NCBI RefSeq assembly: GCF_009725235.1
Contig: NZ_WJFC01000095.1
Span: forward strand, 1-46,482
DNA from: Scytonema sp. UIC 10036
GTDB lineage: Bacteria > Cyanobacteriota > Cyanobacteriia > Cyanobacteriales > Nostocaceae
Direction: 5' to 3'
DNA length: 46,482 nucleotides
The notes below the pieces were generated by a model. That model had not been told where the DNA came from, searched no databases, and saw nothing but the letters and a program-made list of their open reading frames with translations. The translations under genes and the position numbers were made by a program. This document shows positions 8,119 through 16,848 of this stretch, piece after piece. Position 1 is the first letter of the stretch. Every line of letters begins with the position of its first letter.

Positions 8119-9345
8119 TTAAGGATCTACCCAGCGTCCATCCGCTTTAATTAAGTTAATCAATTCTTCAACTCCTTTATCTTCTAGAACTTTCTTAATT
8201 TCTTCTCTCCCTCTGTAGAGAGATATATAACCAGGTGTTTTACCGACATAACCGTAGTCAGCATCAGCCATTTCTCCAGGACCATTGACAATACAGCCCA
8301 TAACTGCTATGTCTAACCCAGTTAAATGTTTGGTTGCTTCCCGCACTTGATGGAGAACCTCTTCTAAATTAAACAATGTACGCCCGCAAGAAGGACAAGC
8401 GACGTACTCCACCATTGTCTTTCGCAATCCCAACGCTTGCAGAATACTATAGCAGACAGGGATTTCTTTTTCTGGTGCTTCCGTTAGAGATACGCGAATC
8501 GTATCGCCAATACCATCAGCCAAAAGTGTAGCAATACCAGCTGTCGATTTAATGCGCCCGTATTCCCCATCCCCTGCTTCTGTTACACCCAAATGGAGGG
8601 GATAATCCATACCCAGTTCATCCATCCGCTTTGCCATTAGGCGGTAAGCGGCTACCATCACAGGTACGCGTGAGGCTTTCATGGAAATGACAATGTTATG
8701 AAAGTCTAAAGATTCACAAATACGAATAAATTCTATGGCTGATTCCACCATACCTTCGGGAGTATCGCCATAGGTAAACAGCATCCTTTCAGCCAAAGAA
8801 CCGTGGTTCACCCCAATTCGCATGGCTTTGTCTTGATCTCGGAGAGAAATCACCAGTGGTGCTAGAGTTTCACGAATTTTTTCTCCGATTTCCTCAAACT
8901 CTTTGGGAGTGTACTCAGTTCTATTGGGATTTGGCTTTTCAAAAACATACAACCCTGGATTAATCCTGACCTTCTCTATGTGTTGGGCAACTTCCAAGGC
9001 AATCTTCATCCCATTATGATGTACATCAGCAACAATCGGTACATCTTGGTATGTTTTGATTAACTTTTGTTTAATTTCAGCTAGCGCTTTAGCATGAGCC
9101 ATGCTAGGGACGGTAACGCGCACGATTTCACAGCCAATTTCATGCAGGCGACGAATTGCTGCTACAGAACTGTCTATATCTAAGGTATCTTCGTTAATCA
9201 TCGACTGCACAACAACTGGGTAGCCACCTCCAATGGTGACATTGCCAATTTTTACAGGACGGGTTTTGCGCCGTTTGATCGTGGTGTCAAAGGTTGGTTG
9301 ACTGTTGACTGGGTTGGAATCTGTAAGTATTGGCAAGGTTTGCAT
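8119..9345 (-). CDS. ispG: 4-hydroxy-3-methylbut-2-en-1-yl diphosphate synthase (IspG/GcpE)
   Basis: A 408-residue IspG, which converts MEcPP to HMBPP in the MEP isoprenoid pathway using a [4Fe-4S] cluster; the cyanobacterial and plastid enzymes take electrons from ferredoxin. The cluster cysteines are Cys317 and Cys320 (CPSC) and Cys351 (GCIVNGPGE), with the conserved Glu358. The TIM-barrel part opens with [19 protein letters not shown] (about 31-49). Length is typical of the short bacterial form without the plant-type insert. A second MEP gene, ispD, lies about 7 kb away in this window but not in the same operon. Upstream is a 355-bp gap with repeats that must hold the promoter. Confidence 0.97.
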   Translation of the reverse strand: MQTLPILTDSNPVNSQPTFDTTIKRRKTRPVKIGNVTIGGGYPVVVQSMINEDTLDIDSSVAAIRRLHEIGCEIVRVTVPSMAHAKALAEIKQKLIKTYQDVPIVADVHHNGMKIALEVAQHIEKVRINPGLYVFEKPNPNRTEYTPKEFEEIGEKIRETLAPLVISLRDQDKAMRIGVNHGSLAERMLFTYGDTPEGMVESAIEFIRICESLDFHNIVISMKASRVPVMVAAYRLMAKRMDELGMDYPLHLGVTEAGDGEYGRIKSTAGIATLLADGIGDTIRVSLTEAPEKEIPVCYSILQALGLRKTMVEYVACPSCGRTLFNLEEVLHQVREATKHLTGLDIAVMGCIVNGPGEMADADYGYVGKTPGYISLYRGREEIKKVLEDKGVEELINLIKADGRWVDP

Positions 9346-9700
9346 AAGTTAATAAAAGTGATTTTTGTAGCGAGGGTATCAAATTTCAAAAGACTCTGCT
9401 TCTCAGATTGCCATAGGAAGGGCAAATTTTGTGATGGATTGGGAGAAAAATTTTTTTGGCGATTGGCGATTGGGGAGACATTGTAGGTTGGGTTGAGGAA
9501 CGAAACCCAACATCGAGAGAGTCGGGAGTAGGAACGAAACCCAACCATTTAATTCAAGATTCAGTGTTTCTCCCCAACTCCTGCAATATATTATTATATT
9601 TAGCTATTTAAGATTGACTTTATAAATAGTCTCTTAGAACATATTTGAAAATTTGAGATGAATTGCTAAACTAGAGCTATTACTAAATTAATTTATAAGC
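9346..9700. repeat. Gap with GTTGGGTT/AACCCAAC hairpin repeat
   Basis: The 355-bp gap between the divergent ispG and antitoxin genes holds a repeat. GTTGGGTT (9487-9494) pairs with AACCCAAC (9504-9511), and a second half-copy, GGAACGAAACCCAACC, lies at about 9531-9546. This 'guanine-rich arm, GGAACGAAACCCAAC' element is widespread in cyanobacterial spacers. The rest (9550-9700) is AT-rich and must contain the promoter of the toxin-antitoxin operon; I see no reliable boxes. Confidence 0.7.
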
Positions 9701-9919
9701 ATGATAGAAAAAACTTCGACATTCCAAAAAGCGATCGAGGCTGTAGAAGCCCTCGATCTAGAAGCTCAGGCTATTCTTGTGGATATTCTTCAAAAGCGCC
9801 TTAAACAACAGCAAAGAAATGAATTATTAAAGGCTGTTGCAGAAGCCGAGCATGACTATGCTCAAGGAAATGTACGTCGTGGTTCAGTGGCTGATTTGAT
9901 GGCGGAGTTGGATAATTGA
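9701..9919 (+). CDS. Antitoxin of a RelE/ParE-type toxin-antitoxin pair
   Basis: A 72-residue, mostly helical, charged protein of the short antitoxin type found before RelE/ParE toxins in cyanobacteria. It has a helical body rich in Ala, Glu and Leu, and ends with a GSVADLMAELDN tail. Its TGA stop overlaps the TTG start of the toxin frame (TTGA at 9916-9919), the translational coupling typical of type II modules. The frame is intact although the toxin is not. No DNA-binding motif can be asserted by eye. Confidence 0.75.
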   Translation: MIEKTSTFQKAIEAVEALDLEAQAILVDILQKRLKQQQRNELLKAVAEAEHDYAQGNVRRGSVADLMAELDN

Positions 9920-10206
9920 AAAATATAGTTTGGAGTTCTGCATTTGTTCGTGCCTTGAAGCGTCTAGTTCGCAAGAATCCTGAACTCCGTCTTCAAATTG
10001 AGTGGGTACTCCAACTCCAACAACTGGCTGAAGATCCATTTCAACCCAGTCTAGGAAGTCATAAACTCAAAGGTGATTTATCGGGGAAGTAGTCTTGTTC
10101 TATTGACTATAGCAATCGTCTTATATTTATGTTTGTTACCAATCCCGATTCAGGTCAGGAAGAGATTTTATTATTGATTTTAGGTTCTCACGATGATGTC
10201 TATTAA
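9916..10206 (+). pseudogene. RelE/ParE/YafQ-like toxin gene with an in-frame amber stop
   Basis: From TTG at 9916 the frame encodes a RelE-superfamily toxin of 96 sense codons, starting KNIVWSSAFVRALKRL and ending with ILLLILGSHDDVY. It is interrupted by TAG at 10090-10092, exactly where relatives have Trp in the HKLKGDLSGxWSCSIxY block; TGG to TAG is one base change. Downstream residues (SCSIDYSNRLIFMFV) stay in frame and well conserved, so the lesion looks recent. A truncated peptide of 58 residues would lack the C-terminal strands that carry catalytic residues in this fold. A sequencing error or stop read-through is the alternative. Confidence 0.8.
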
Positions 10207-10284
10207 TAAACTCCCTAGGGTCAAAATTAAAAATAGAGCGATTGGTAGGTTAAAACAGTTATTGGTAAAGACATTAGTTGAATC

Positions 10285-11310
10285 ATGAACATCTCAACCT
10301 CAAACCAATTACCAATTCCACCTCACTTTAACCCCCAAAAAGTTGGTGAAGTCTGGCGAGTTCCCTACCAACAACGTGCAGAAGAAGCAAGAAATTGGGC
10401 AAAAAAACACAAGATCCAACCAGCATCTGAAGACAACAATCGAATTTGCCTACTTTTAATAGATGTACAAAATACTTTTTGCCTTCCTGAGTTTGAATTA
10501 TTTGTTGGTGGCAAATCCGGGACAGGAGCTATTGATGATAATATCCGTTTATGTGAGTTTATTTATCGGAATTTGGGTGCGATCGCCACAATTGTACCTA
10601 CCATGGATACTCACACAGCCATGCAAATTTTCCATCCTATTTTCTGGGTTAACCAAGCAGGCGAACATCCTATTCCTACTGCTACTCATATTACTCCAGT
10701 CGATATAGAGAAAGGAATTTGGAAAGTTAACCCAGGAGTTGCTTACAGCCTTGGATACGAATATGAATTACTGGAAAAACACGCCTACCACTACGTTCAA
10801 CAGTTAAGCCAAGGCGGTAAATATCCACTGACAGTTTGGTCTTATCACTCCATGTTAGGTGGTATCGGTCATGCTTTAGTTTCTGCTGTAGAAGAGGCAA
10901 TTTTTTTCCATTGTATTGCTCGTAACAGTCAAACTCAGTTTGAATTAAAAGGTAATAATCCTTTAACAGAAAATTATTCTGTGTTAAGCCCAGAAGTTTT
11001 ACACGGTTTTGATAAACGCCCTATTGCCCAAAAAAATACTCGTTTAATTCAGCAACTATTAAAATTTGATGCAGTGATTATTGCCGGTCAGGCAAAAAGT
11101 CATTGTGTTGCTTGGACAATTGCTGATTTATTAACAGAAATTCAGCAGATAAATCCCGAACTGGCGAAAAAAGTTTATTTGCTGGAAGATTGTACTTCCC
11201 CTGTTGTTGTTCCTAATGTAGTAGATTATACGGAAGCAGCCGATGCCGCATTTGAACGATTTGCTTCTGCTGGTATGCATCTGATTAAATCAACTGATGC
11301 TATTTTTTAA
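10285..11310 (+). CDS. Isochorismatase-like cysteine hydrolase
   Basis: A 341-residue member of the isochorismatase/nicotinamidase superfamily. The first catalytic Asp is in [11 protein letters not shown] (Asp60), a MDTH metal-type motif lies at 107-110, and the nucleophile is Cys274 in [10 protein letters not shown]. It is longer than the usual 180-220 residues, with an N-terminal extension of about 50 residues and inserted loops (about 120-180), which suggests a distinct subgroup; pncA is not assigned. The substrate is unknown. It lies between two broken toxin-antitoxin operons on the same strand, and the closeness is probably incidental. No clear Shine-Dalgarno precedes the ATG. Confidence 0.85.
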   Translation: MNISTSNQLPIPPHFNPQKVGEVWRVPYQQRAEEARNWAKKHKIQPASEDNNRICLLLIDVQNTFCLPEFELFVGGKSGTGAIDDNIRLCEFIYRNLGAIATIVPTMDTHTAMQIFHPIFWVNQAGEHPIPTATHITPVDIEKGIWKVNPGVAYSLGYEYELLEKHAYHYVQQLSQGGKYPLTVWSYHSMLGGIGHALVSAVEEAIFFHCIARNSQTQFELKGNNPLTENYSVLSPEVLHGFDKRPIAQKNTRLIQQLLKFDAVIIAGQAKSHCVAWTIADLLTEIQQINPELAKKVYLLEDCTSPVVVPNVVDYTEAADAAFERFASAGMHLIKSTDAIF

Positions 11311-11345
11311 CCCATCAGCATTTCCACTACCCGGAGGTTTTTTTG

Positions 11346-11549
11346 ATGAAATGGCGAGTCATTCTTGAGCAAGATCCAGAAACAGGCGATTGGTCTGCTT
11401 GGTGTCCAGAGCTACCTGGTTGTACTTCAGCTGGTGAAACGGAAGAGGAAGCTTTGGATAATGTTAAAGAAGCAATTGAACTTTATTTACAACCCGATGC
11501 AATTGAATTAGCTCCTGGCGCAATTACAAAGGAAGTAATTCTCTCATGA
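11346..11549 (+). CDS. hicB: HicB family antitoxin
   Basis: A 67-residue HicB-type antitoxin: it opens with KWRVILEQDPETGDWSAWCP, followed by ELPGCTSAGETEEEALDNVKEAI, the partial-RNase-H-fold pattern of the family. The ATG at 11346 lies 8 bases after GGAGG (11333-11337); a TTG one codon upstream is less likely. Its TGA stop overlaps the ATG of the toxin frame (ATGA at 11546-11549). This is the antitoxin-first gene order common in cyanobacteria. It has no C-terminal DNA-binding domain, as in other short HicB proteins. Confidence 0.88.
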   Translation: MKWRVILEQDPETGDWSAWCPELPGCTSAGETEEEALDNVKEAIELYLQPDAIELAPGAITKEVILS

Positions 11550-11770
11550 GCGAACGAAGCCGCCGTATGACTGCTAGGGAAGTTGAAAATATTTTGAAAA
11601 AGTATTAATTTGAACTGATTTCTCAAAAAGGTAGTCACCGAAAATGGAGAAATGAACAACTTGGGGTGCAAGTAATTGTTCCCGAACACCGTGGACGCAC
11701 TTTGCCCATTGGTACAATGCGTAGTATCTTCCTAGCGGCAAAAATTCCAGAGTCAGAATGGAGAAGTTAA
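11546..11770 (+). pseudogene. HicA mRNA-interferase toxin gene with an in-frame ochre stop
   Basis: The frame from ATG 11546 encodes a HicA-type toxin: SERSRRMTAREVENILKKY, then TAA at 11606-11608, then in the same frame FELISQKGSHRKW (with the catalytic-type His of the GSH motif) and a VIVPEHRGRTLPIGTMRSI tail to TAA at 11768-11770. HicA proteins are 70-80 residues, so the full frame has normal length. Only 20 residues would be made, without the catalytic His. The stop could come from a single change of CAA, GAA or AAA. This is the second toxin in 2 kb inactivated this way beside an open antitoxin. Confidence 0.8.
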
Positions 11771-11844
11771 CTTGTTTGACCTCATTTCCGTGCTTTGCCT
11801 CGCCTAGTAGGGTAAATACAGGAGGCGGAGCCTCTAGGAAGGCA

Positions 11845-11865
11845 TTCCCAGCCTGAGGCTGGGAA
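11845..11865. repeat. Palindromic repeat TTCCCAGCC-TGA-GGCTGGGAA
   Basis: A 9-bp perfect inverted repeat with a 3-base loop, preceded by a GGCGGAGCC palindrome (11824-11832). Related copies occur at about 20830-20860 and 45072-45096 in this window, so it belongs to a dispersed hairpin family. It sits between the hicAB remnant and the convergent M23 peptidase gene and may terminate transcription. The rest of 11771-11956 shows nothing further. Confidence 0.75.
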
Positions 11866-11956
11866 CGAGAGACGAGAGAGCCTGAGAACGATAGAAAGCG
11901 CTTACTCTACTCACGTGGTGTTCCCTCCCGGTTCTCGGTTCCCTTTCATAATCGTA

Positions 11957-12835
11957 TTACTTTTGTAAATACCCCCGTGGATCTTGAGCCGTCCAACCTA
12001 AGGACGAACTGGAACGTACTTCAAAATGAAGGTGAGATTGATTGATTGTAGGCGTTCCGGTTGTACCTACAGTCCCTACTAAATCTCCTTTTTTGACTGG
12101 CTGCCCCACAGAAACTTTAATGTTATCAAGATGGGCATAACGGCTTTGCAACCCACCACCGTGATTAATAATGACTAAATTACCATAAGTTCCCTGTTCT
12201 TTGGCAAAAGCAACAGTCCCATCGCCGATCGCTTGCACGGAAGTTCCTGTTTCTGCTAACAAATCTATACCGCTGTGAAAAAACACTTCACCGTTGGTAG
12301 GATTGGTTTGCCAACCATACGAAACCAACACTTTTGTCGTTTCTGGTAGTGGATAACCGACTAATTTCGTTGGAGTTAAAGTGGAATTTGGCGTATTTGT
12401 GACAACAGAACCGGGCGATCGCTTAGACGGTACAAATACAACTCTAGGATTTTTCTGACAACCGTTCACCTCAAAAAGAGCATCCGGACGAACCTTATAT
12501 CTAACTGCGATTTGTCGCCAAGTTTGTCCGCGAGGTACTTCAACTACAATTCCGTTATAAGGAGGAATTTGAACTTCACTTCCAACAGTCAACTTGCTGT
12601 TTTGTAAAGCCGGATTCATGGCAATAATAGTTGTTGGGGTGAGATTGTAGCGTTGAGCTATACTTGCCAAAGTTTCACCTGTAGCAACGGTATGCCGTCT
12701 AAAGCGTTCCAGTGCTGGAGTTTGGCAACCCGTCCCTTGTGTTTGTGCGGCGGAGGGGTTTGAGTGTATATACACTACCCCAAAAATGTTAGCGATTATT
12801 GTACTGAGAAACAGTAGACGATAAGGAAAAGTCAT
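11957..12835 (-). CDS. Secreted M23 peptidase with two LysM domains
   Basis: With the ATG at 12835 the protein has 292 residues; a TTG start 7 codons upstream is possible, and neither has a good Shine-Dalgarno. A signal peptide (about 1-30, hydrophobic core RLLFLSTIIANIFGVVYI) leads to LysM 1 (about 48-90), LysM 2 (about 97-136), a Thr/Pro linker and an M23 (lysostaphin-type) domain. The zinc ligands are visible: His187 and Asp191 in HSGID, and His268/His270 in HLHFEV. It should bind and cut, or help remodel, peptidoglycan in the periplasm. All catalytic motifs are present, so it is not a degenerate NlpD/EnvC-type activator on this evidence. Confidence 0.92.
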   Translation of the reverse strand: MTFPYRLLFLSTIIANIFGVVYIHSNPSAAQTQGTGCQTPALERFRRHTVATGETLASIAQRYNLTPTTIIAMNPALQNSKLTVGSEVQIPPYNGIVVEVPRGQTWRQIAVRYKVRPDALFEVNGCQKNPRVVFVPSKRSPGSVVTNTPNSTLTPTKLVGYPLPETTKVLVSYGWQTNPTNGEVFFHSGIDLLAETGTSVQAIGDGTVAFAKEQGTYGNLVIINHGGGLQSRYAHLDNIKVSVGQPVKKGDLVGTVGTTGTPTINQSHLHFEVRSSSSLGWTAQDPRGYLQK

Positions 12836-12889
12836 GTATATAAAGGAGGCACTCAACTCTAGATTTTAGACGGTAAAAGCGGATGAAAG

Positions 12890-13102
12890 GTTGTTGGTTG
12901 TTAGTTGTTGGTTGTTAGTTGTTGGTTGTTGGTTGTTAGTTGTTGGTTGTTAGTTGTTGGTTGTTAGTTGTTTTCCCACCAACCACCAACCACTAACCAC
13001 TAACCACTAACCACCAACCACCAACCATTAACCACTAACCACCAACCACCAACCATTAACCACTAACCACCAACCACTAACCACTAACCACTAACCACTA
13101 AC
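12890..13102. repeat. Large heptamer array in inverted orientation (possible long hairpin)
   Basis: The left arm (12890-12970) is built of GTTGTTA/GTTGGTT-type heptamers, and the right arm (12976-13102) of CCAACCA/CTAACCA/CCATTAA units. The arms are broadly complementary and about 5 bases apart, so the region could form a very long imperfect stem. It fills nearly the whole spacer between the divergent LysM-M23 and HtrA-type genes, leaving about 12 bases before the protease ATG and displacing any ordinary promoter. Confidence 0.9.
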
Positions 13103-13114
13103 CCTTAACTATTT

Positions 13115-14317
13115 ATGAAATTATCCTTAAAGCAACTGACTATTTATTTATCCCTACTATGTATTGGCGGCGCTGCGGGTTTACTTGGTAGTCTATACCT
13201 CCCTTCACAAAATCGCTTATTTCGTGAATTAAGAAATGTTACAGTTTCTATGCCTTCAGAAACCTCAGTTTCAAATCCTGTTGGAACACAGGTTGGGGTT
13301 CCCAACGGCGATAACGTGAATTTTATTGCATCTGCTGTTCAAAGAACTGGACCTGCTGTGGTGCGAATTAATGCAACCCGCAAAGTCGCCAACCCTATCT
13401 CAAACGCCTTAAAAAATCCTCTCCTGCGGCGATTTTTTGGAGAGGAAGAACAACCATTCCCCAGCCAGCGAATAGAACGGGGTACGGGTTCTGGATTTAT
13501 TTTGAGCCAGAACGGACGAATTCTCACGAATGCTCACGTAGTTTCAGACACGGATACCGTACAAGTGACTCTCAAGGATGGTCGAACTTATGAAGGAAGG
13601 GTGATAGGAGTTGATAGCGTGACAGATGTAGCTGTTGTCAAAATTTCAGCAAACGAGCTACCAACGGTGACATTAGGTCATTCACAAAATTTAATACCGG
13701 GGCAATGGGCGATCGCTATTGGCAATCCTCTAGGGTTAGATAACACGGTTACCATTGGCATTATCAGTGCTACAGATCGTACCAGCGCTCAAGTTGGTGT
13801 TCCTGACAAGCGAGTCAGCTTTATCCAAACTGATGCGGCAATTAACCCAGGTAATTCAGGTGGTCCTTTATTAAATGCTCAAGGGGAAGTCATCGGTGTA
13901 AATACTGCTATTCGCGCTGATGCACAAGGATTGGGTTTTGCCATTCCCATCGAAACTGCTGCTCGCATTGCGAATGAACTTTTTACCAAAGGACGCGTGC
14001 AACATCCCTTCTTGGGAATTGAGATGGTTGATTTAACCCCTGCTAAACAACAGCAGCTCAATCAAGACCACAACTTGAACATTAAACAAAATGTTGGTGT
14101 CGCGATCAAGGGCGTTGTAGAAAACTCTCCAGCACAACGGGGAGGACTCCGCCCTGGGGATATGATTCAAAAGATTAACGGTAAATCAGTCAAAACAGCG
14201 GCTCAGTTACAAAGACAAGTAGAATCAAGCGCTGTTGGCGACATTTTAGAAATAGAAGTCAACCGCGACGGAAAGAATCAGAACCTTAAAGTACAATTGG
14301 GCACTTATCCTCGTTAA
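13115..14317 (+). CDS. HtrA/Deg-type trypsin-like serine protease with PDZ domain
   Basis: A 400-residue Deg protease of the HhoA/HhoB/HtrA group. An N-terminal hydrophobic segment (about 8-30) exports or anchors it. The S1C catalytic triad is complete: His141 (TNAHVV), Asp171 (TDVAVV), Ser248 (GNSGGP). One PDZ domain follows (about 290-395). Cyanobacterial Deg proteases handle damaged proteins in the periplasm or lumen under light and heat stress. I cannot separate the three paralogues by eye, so no symbol is given. The spacer before the ATG is almost entirely repeat, and no Shine-Dalgarno is visible. Confidence 0.92.
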   Translation: MKLSLKQLTIYLSLLCIGGAAGLLGSLYLPSQNRLFRELRNVTVSMPSETSVSNPVGTQVGVPNGDNVNFIASAVQRTGPAVVRINATRKVANPISNALKNPLLRRFFGEEEQPFPSQRIERGTGSGFILSQNGRILTNAHVVSDTDTVQVTLKDGRTYEGRVIGVDSVTDVAVVKISANELPTVTLGHSQNLIPGQWAIAIGNPLGLDNTVTIGIISATDRTSAQVGVPDKRVSFIQTDAAINPGNSGGPLLNAQGEVIGVNTAIRADAQGLGFAIPIETAARIANELFTKGRVQHPFLGIEMVDLTPAKQQQLNQDHNLNIKQNVGVAIKGVVENSPAQRGGLRPGDMIQKINGKSVKTAAQLQRQVESSAVGDILEIEVNRDGKNQNLKVQLGTYPR

Positions 14318-14393
14318 GTGTCAAGTGTCATTTGTCAATGGTCATTTGTCATTTGACCAAGGACTTTTGACTAATGACCATTTGATAAATGAT
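14318..14393. repeat. Degenerate heptamer array (TTTGTCA/AATGGTCA type)
   Basis: Units of the GTGTCAA, TTTGTCA and ATGGTCA type run from the HtrA stop, then switch to the complementary orientation (TTTGACTAATGACC). The array overlaps the 3' end of the convergent DUF760 gene and supplies its last codons and stop (14371-14373). Confidence 0.75.
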
Positions 14394-14724
14394 CTAATTG
14401 CATTCTCTGTTCCATTTGACGGAGGAAATACCCAGTCATCATGGCAGATGCCAACAGCCCAGCCAGGTTGTCTCTGTCTGTGGTAATTTGCACGTTGAAA
14501 TTTTCGGATGGTAACATCCCAACAAGCCCTTGGACGTTCTGCGAAATGATTTGTTTAATTTCAGGACTAACCGACTGGGCGACGCGTGCTAAAACTTCAG
14601 GCGGCTGATGCTGCAAATACTTGAGCAACTTATTGGGATTATCCTCTAAGCCCTCATTCAGAAGTTGGCTGGGGTGTTCCTCAGGGTAGTCATTCAAAAA
14701 GTTTGGATCAAACACCATTGGCAA
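14371..14724 (-). CDS. DUF760 domain-containing protein
   Basis: A 117-residue soluble protein with the conserved block LLKYLQHQPPEVLARVAQSV, then SPEIKQIISQNVQGLVGMLP and a LAGLLASAMMTGYFLRQMEQR helix, which I recognise as DUF760, a family of cyanobacteria and plastids with no assigned activity. The last seven or so residues (HLSNGH and stop) are read from a heptamer array, so the natural C-terminus may have been replaced. It is transcribed convergently with the HtrA-type gene. Confidence 0.82.
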   Translation of the reverse strand: MPMVFDPNFLNDYPEEHPSQLLNEGLEDNPNKLLKYLQHQPPEVLARVAQSVSPEIKQIISQNVQGLVGMLPSENFNVQITTDRDNLAGLLASAMMTGYFLRQMEQRMQLDHLSNGH

Positions 14725-14799
14725 ATTTTTTTAGCTGAGTTGCTTATTCTACTCTAAACCATACTAGAAAGGACAGCCCTCTGTCAGGAGTACTAGCAT

Positions 14800-15354
14800 T
14801 CATTCTGAGGATAGAACTCCATTGATTTGAGGTTCGGCTCGCAGTTCTAGCTCTAGTTGTCTTTGCTCTTGAGTATTAAAGAATGGTTGGGGAAGTTGCT
14901 CAATTTGAAAATACTGGTGAAATTTTGAGGTCACTTGCAAGGAGTAAGATCGCGACTCACTATCCCGGCGTTTTTTTACAAAACCGAGTTCAACCAGTTC
15001 TTGAACTTGTTGATATGCACCTGAACCGCGCAAATTTATCAAGTCGCTTTGAAGGATTGGGCTGTGTAAGGCAATTGCCGCCAAAGTCCGCAATGCCCCT
15101 ACTCCCAATTCTACTGGAATGAGAGTTTGCACCAAATCGTGAAAATCAGATCGCAGTTGCAAACTATAACCATCTGGGGTTTCTACGATTTCTAAGGCGC
15201 TATCTCGTCGGGCATATTCGTCAATCAGATCGATTATGCCTTCCTCTACTGTAGCGCGATCGCAGGCGGCATACTCGGCAAGTTCGCTGATAGACAGGGG
15301 CTTACCCTTTAAATAGAGAATTGCTTCTATTTTCGTCGTGTTACTACGTTTCAT
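14800..15354 (-). CDS. scpB: Segregation and condensation protein B (ScpB)
   Basis: A 184-residue ScpB, the winged-helix subunit that with ScpA forms the kleisin complex of bacterial SMC condensin. The first winged helix (about 1-80) contains the IEAILYLKGKPLSISELAEY pattern, and the second (about 85-160) contains LGVGALRTLAAIALHSPI then GSGAYQQVQELVELGFVKKRR. Length is normal for cyanobacteria. scpA is not in the window. The start is the ATG at 15354. It lies 75 bases upstream of the DUF760 gene on the same strand, so the two may be cotranscribed. Confidence 0.9.
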   Translation of the reverse strand: MKRSNTTKIEAILYLKGKPLSISELAEYAACDRATVEEGIIDLIDEYARRDSALEIVETPDGYSLQLRSDFHDLVQTLIPVELGVGALRTLAAIALHSPILQSDLINLRGSGAYQQVQELVELGFVKKRRDSESRSYSLQVTSKFHQYFQIEQLPQPFFNTQEQRQLELELRAEPQINGVLSSE

Positions 15355-16014
15355 TATCTCGGAATTATTTGGAGTAATTTGGGGTTAATGGGACTTAACC
15401 ACCCCCCAAACTACACATTTGCTCAATTTGAGCGCTCCCTTACGGGGTATTGTTTGCCTCGACACGGCTTAAGAGCTTGTTAATAGGTTTTGGTGTGTAC
15501 TGTGTGACGCAGCCATGTTCCTTGCCCGACGCTTGAGACTGGCTAATCTCATTAAGTCATCACTCTTAAGCGGACTGAAACCCTTACGGGTAACTTTGAA
15601 ACTGGTTCAAAGTTGAGTCATGGTGGAGTCAGCAAGACGAATTACTCCGTTTTACTCTGGATTACTCCAGTTCACTTACTCCTCTTTGACAGATGACAAA
15701 GGACAAATGACGAAGGACAAATAACAAGTGTTTGGGAACTTATTACCATAATATTTAGCACAAGTCAAGACTTTTTTTCACCAAGCTCGAAATATCGTAG
15801 CTCAAGACCATTTTAGATTTGGATTGGGGGTGCAGGGGAGGAAAAAACGGCTTAACCGACAAGTATTGCCCCCAACCCCCCGATAAATTGGGGGGCTTTG
15901 CGTAAGTCATGTTGGATTGAAAAAGCCTGACTCGAACTGGATTTTACCCAACTATATATTGCCAACATTTTTGGAATTGGTATCGATTGACCCAAATTAT
16001 TGTTATAACGTACT
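15355..16014. other. 660-bp gene-free region with hairpins and short repeats
   Basis: No coding frame is convincing on either strand. Structure is visible: a perfect 9-bp inverted repeat AACTTTGAA/TTCAAAGTT with a 5-base loop (about 15592-15614), two CCCTTACGGG elements (about 15436 and 15580-15592), four TTACTC copies within about 45 bases (about 15640-15685), a heptamer patch of the GGACAAATGAC type (15687-15728), and a CCCCCC/GGGGGG hairpin (15876-15895). The part at 15420-15685 is less AT-rich than the rest and could encode an RNA; this is inference. Confidence 0.5.
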
Positions 16015-16704
16015 TCAGCTCTCAGTTAGCCTAGTTTTAAGAATAAATTCCGCAATTGCCAAATCCTGTGGAGTTGTCAGTTTCAAATTAGTTTCTTCTC
16101 CTTGAACAATCCTGACTTCAATGCCACACCTCTCAAACAACGCAGCATCGTCAGTCACCTCCCAACCTTGACGTACACCTTCAGCATGACACTGTTTTAA
16201 TAAATTAACATCAAAACCTTGGGGAGTTTGAGCTGCCCACAGTTGCTCTCGGTTAGGAGTGCTTTGAATGATGCCATTTGTTGCGACAACCTTGATGGTG
16301 TCCTTAACTGGTACGGCAGCAATCAAGCCAGGGCAATGGCGAATCACTTCAGCACACCGATTAAATAAATCCGGTGTCGCAAGACATCTAGCTCCATCAT
16401 GAATCAAAACTTGTTTTGCAGAGCTTGGTAACGCCAACAACCCATTGTGAACTGATTCTTGACGGGTAGCACCTCCTGGAATTAGTTCCACAGGCTTAGT
16501 GAGATTCAAACTGGCAATAATCGTTTTAAAGTCTTCCCAATCATTGGGCTGGGAGATAATTCCCATCCAATCAATTTGATTTGCAGCCTCTGCCGCTAGG
16601 AGAGTCCACGCTATTATAGGACGCGACTGCACCATCAGAAGGAGTTTATTACGGGTACTCCCCATTCTTTTTCCGGAACCTGCAGATGGAATTAATAAAT
16701 GCAC
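16015..16704 (-). CDS. ispD: 2-C-methyl-D-erythritol 4-phosphate cytidylyltransferase (IspD)
   Basis: A 229-residue IspD, which couples MEP to CTP in the MEP isoprenoid pathway in the cytosol. The nucleotide-binding loop IPSAGSGKRMG is at residues 5-15. The family motifs IHDGARCL, QLWAAQTPQGF, VTDDAAL and GEETNLKLTTPQDL are all present in order. The start at 16704 places the P-loop-like motif at the expected distance. It is transcribed divergently from the glycosyltransferase at 16849; the shared 144-bp spacer carries a long inverted repeat. Confidence 0.95.
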   Translation of the reverse strand: MHLLIPSAGSGKRMGSTRNKLLLMVQSRPIIAWTLLAAEAANQIDWMGIISQPNDWEDFKTIIASLNLTKPVELIPGGATRQESVHNGLLALPSSAKQVLIHDGARCLATPDLFNRCAEVIRHCPGLIAAVPVKDTIKVVATNGIIQSTPNREQLWAAQTPQGFDVNLLKQCHAEGVRQGWEVTDDAALFERCGIEVRIVQGEETNLKLTTPQDLAIAEFILKTRLTES

Positions 16705-16731
16705 TTGATTCCTCGTTTATACTGACTAATG

Positions 16732-16791
16732 GCTAATTGCTCATAGCTAATGGCTAATGGAACAATTAGCCGTTAGCCATGAGCAATTAGC
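16732..16791. repeat. 26-bp inverted repeat, 8-base loop
   Basis: The arms 16732-16757 and 16766-16791 are complementary with two mismatches that would be G-U pairs in RNA. They are made of GCTAATTGCTCAT and GGCTAA heptamer-like units. The element occupies most of the divergent promoter region of ispD and the GT9 gene. Confidence 0.88.
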
Positions 16792-16848
16792 AGTTCTAAA
16801 TCCCTATATTCTCCTAAAATAAGGAGCGAATGAGCGTCAAAATATCTT

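Noticed and set aside
12890..13102. Possible CRISPR array
   Set aside because: The units are 7 bases, without constant-length repeats separated by unique spacers, and no cas genes are nearby; it is a heptamer array.
15876..15900. CCCCCC/GGGGGG hairpin read as a terminator
   Set aside because: The nearest 3' end is ispD on the minus strand, and there is no T tract on that strand; more likely another C/G repeat.
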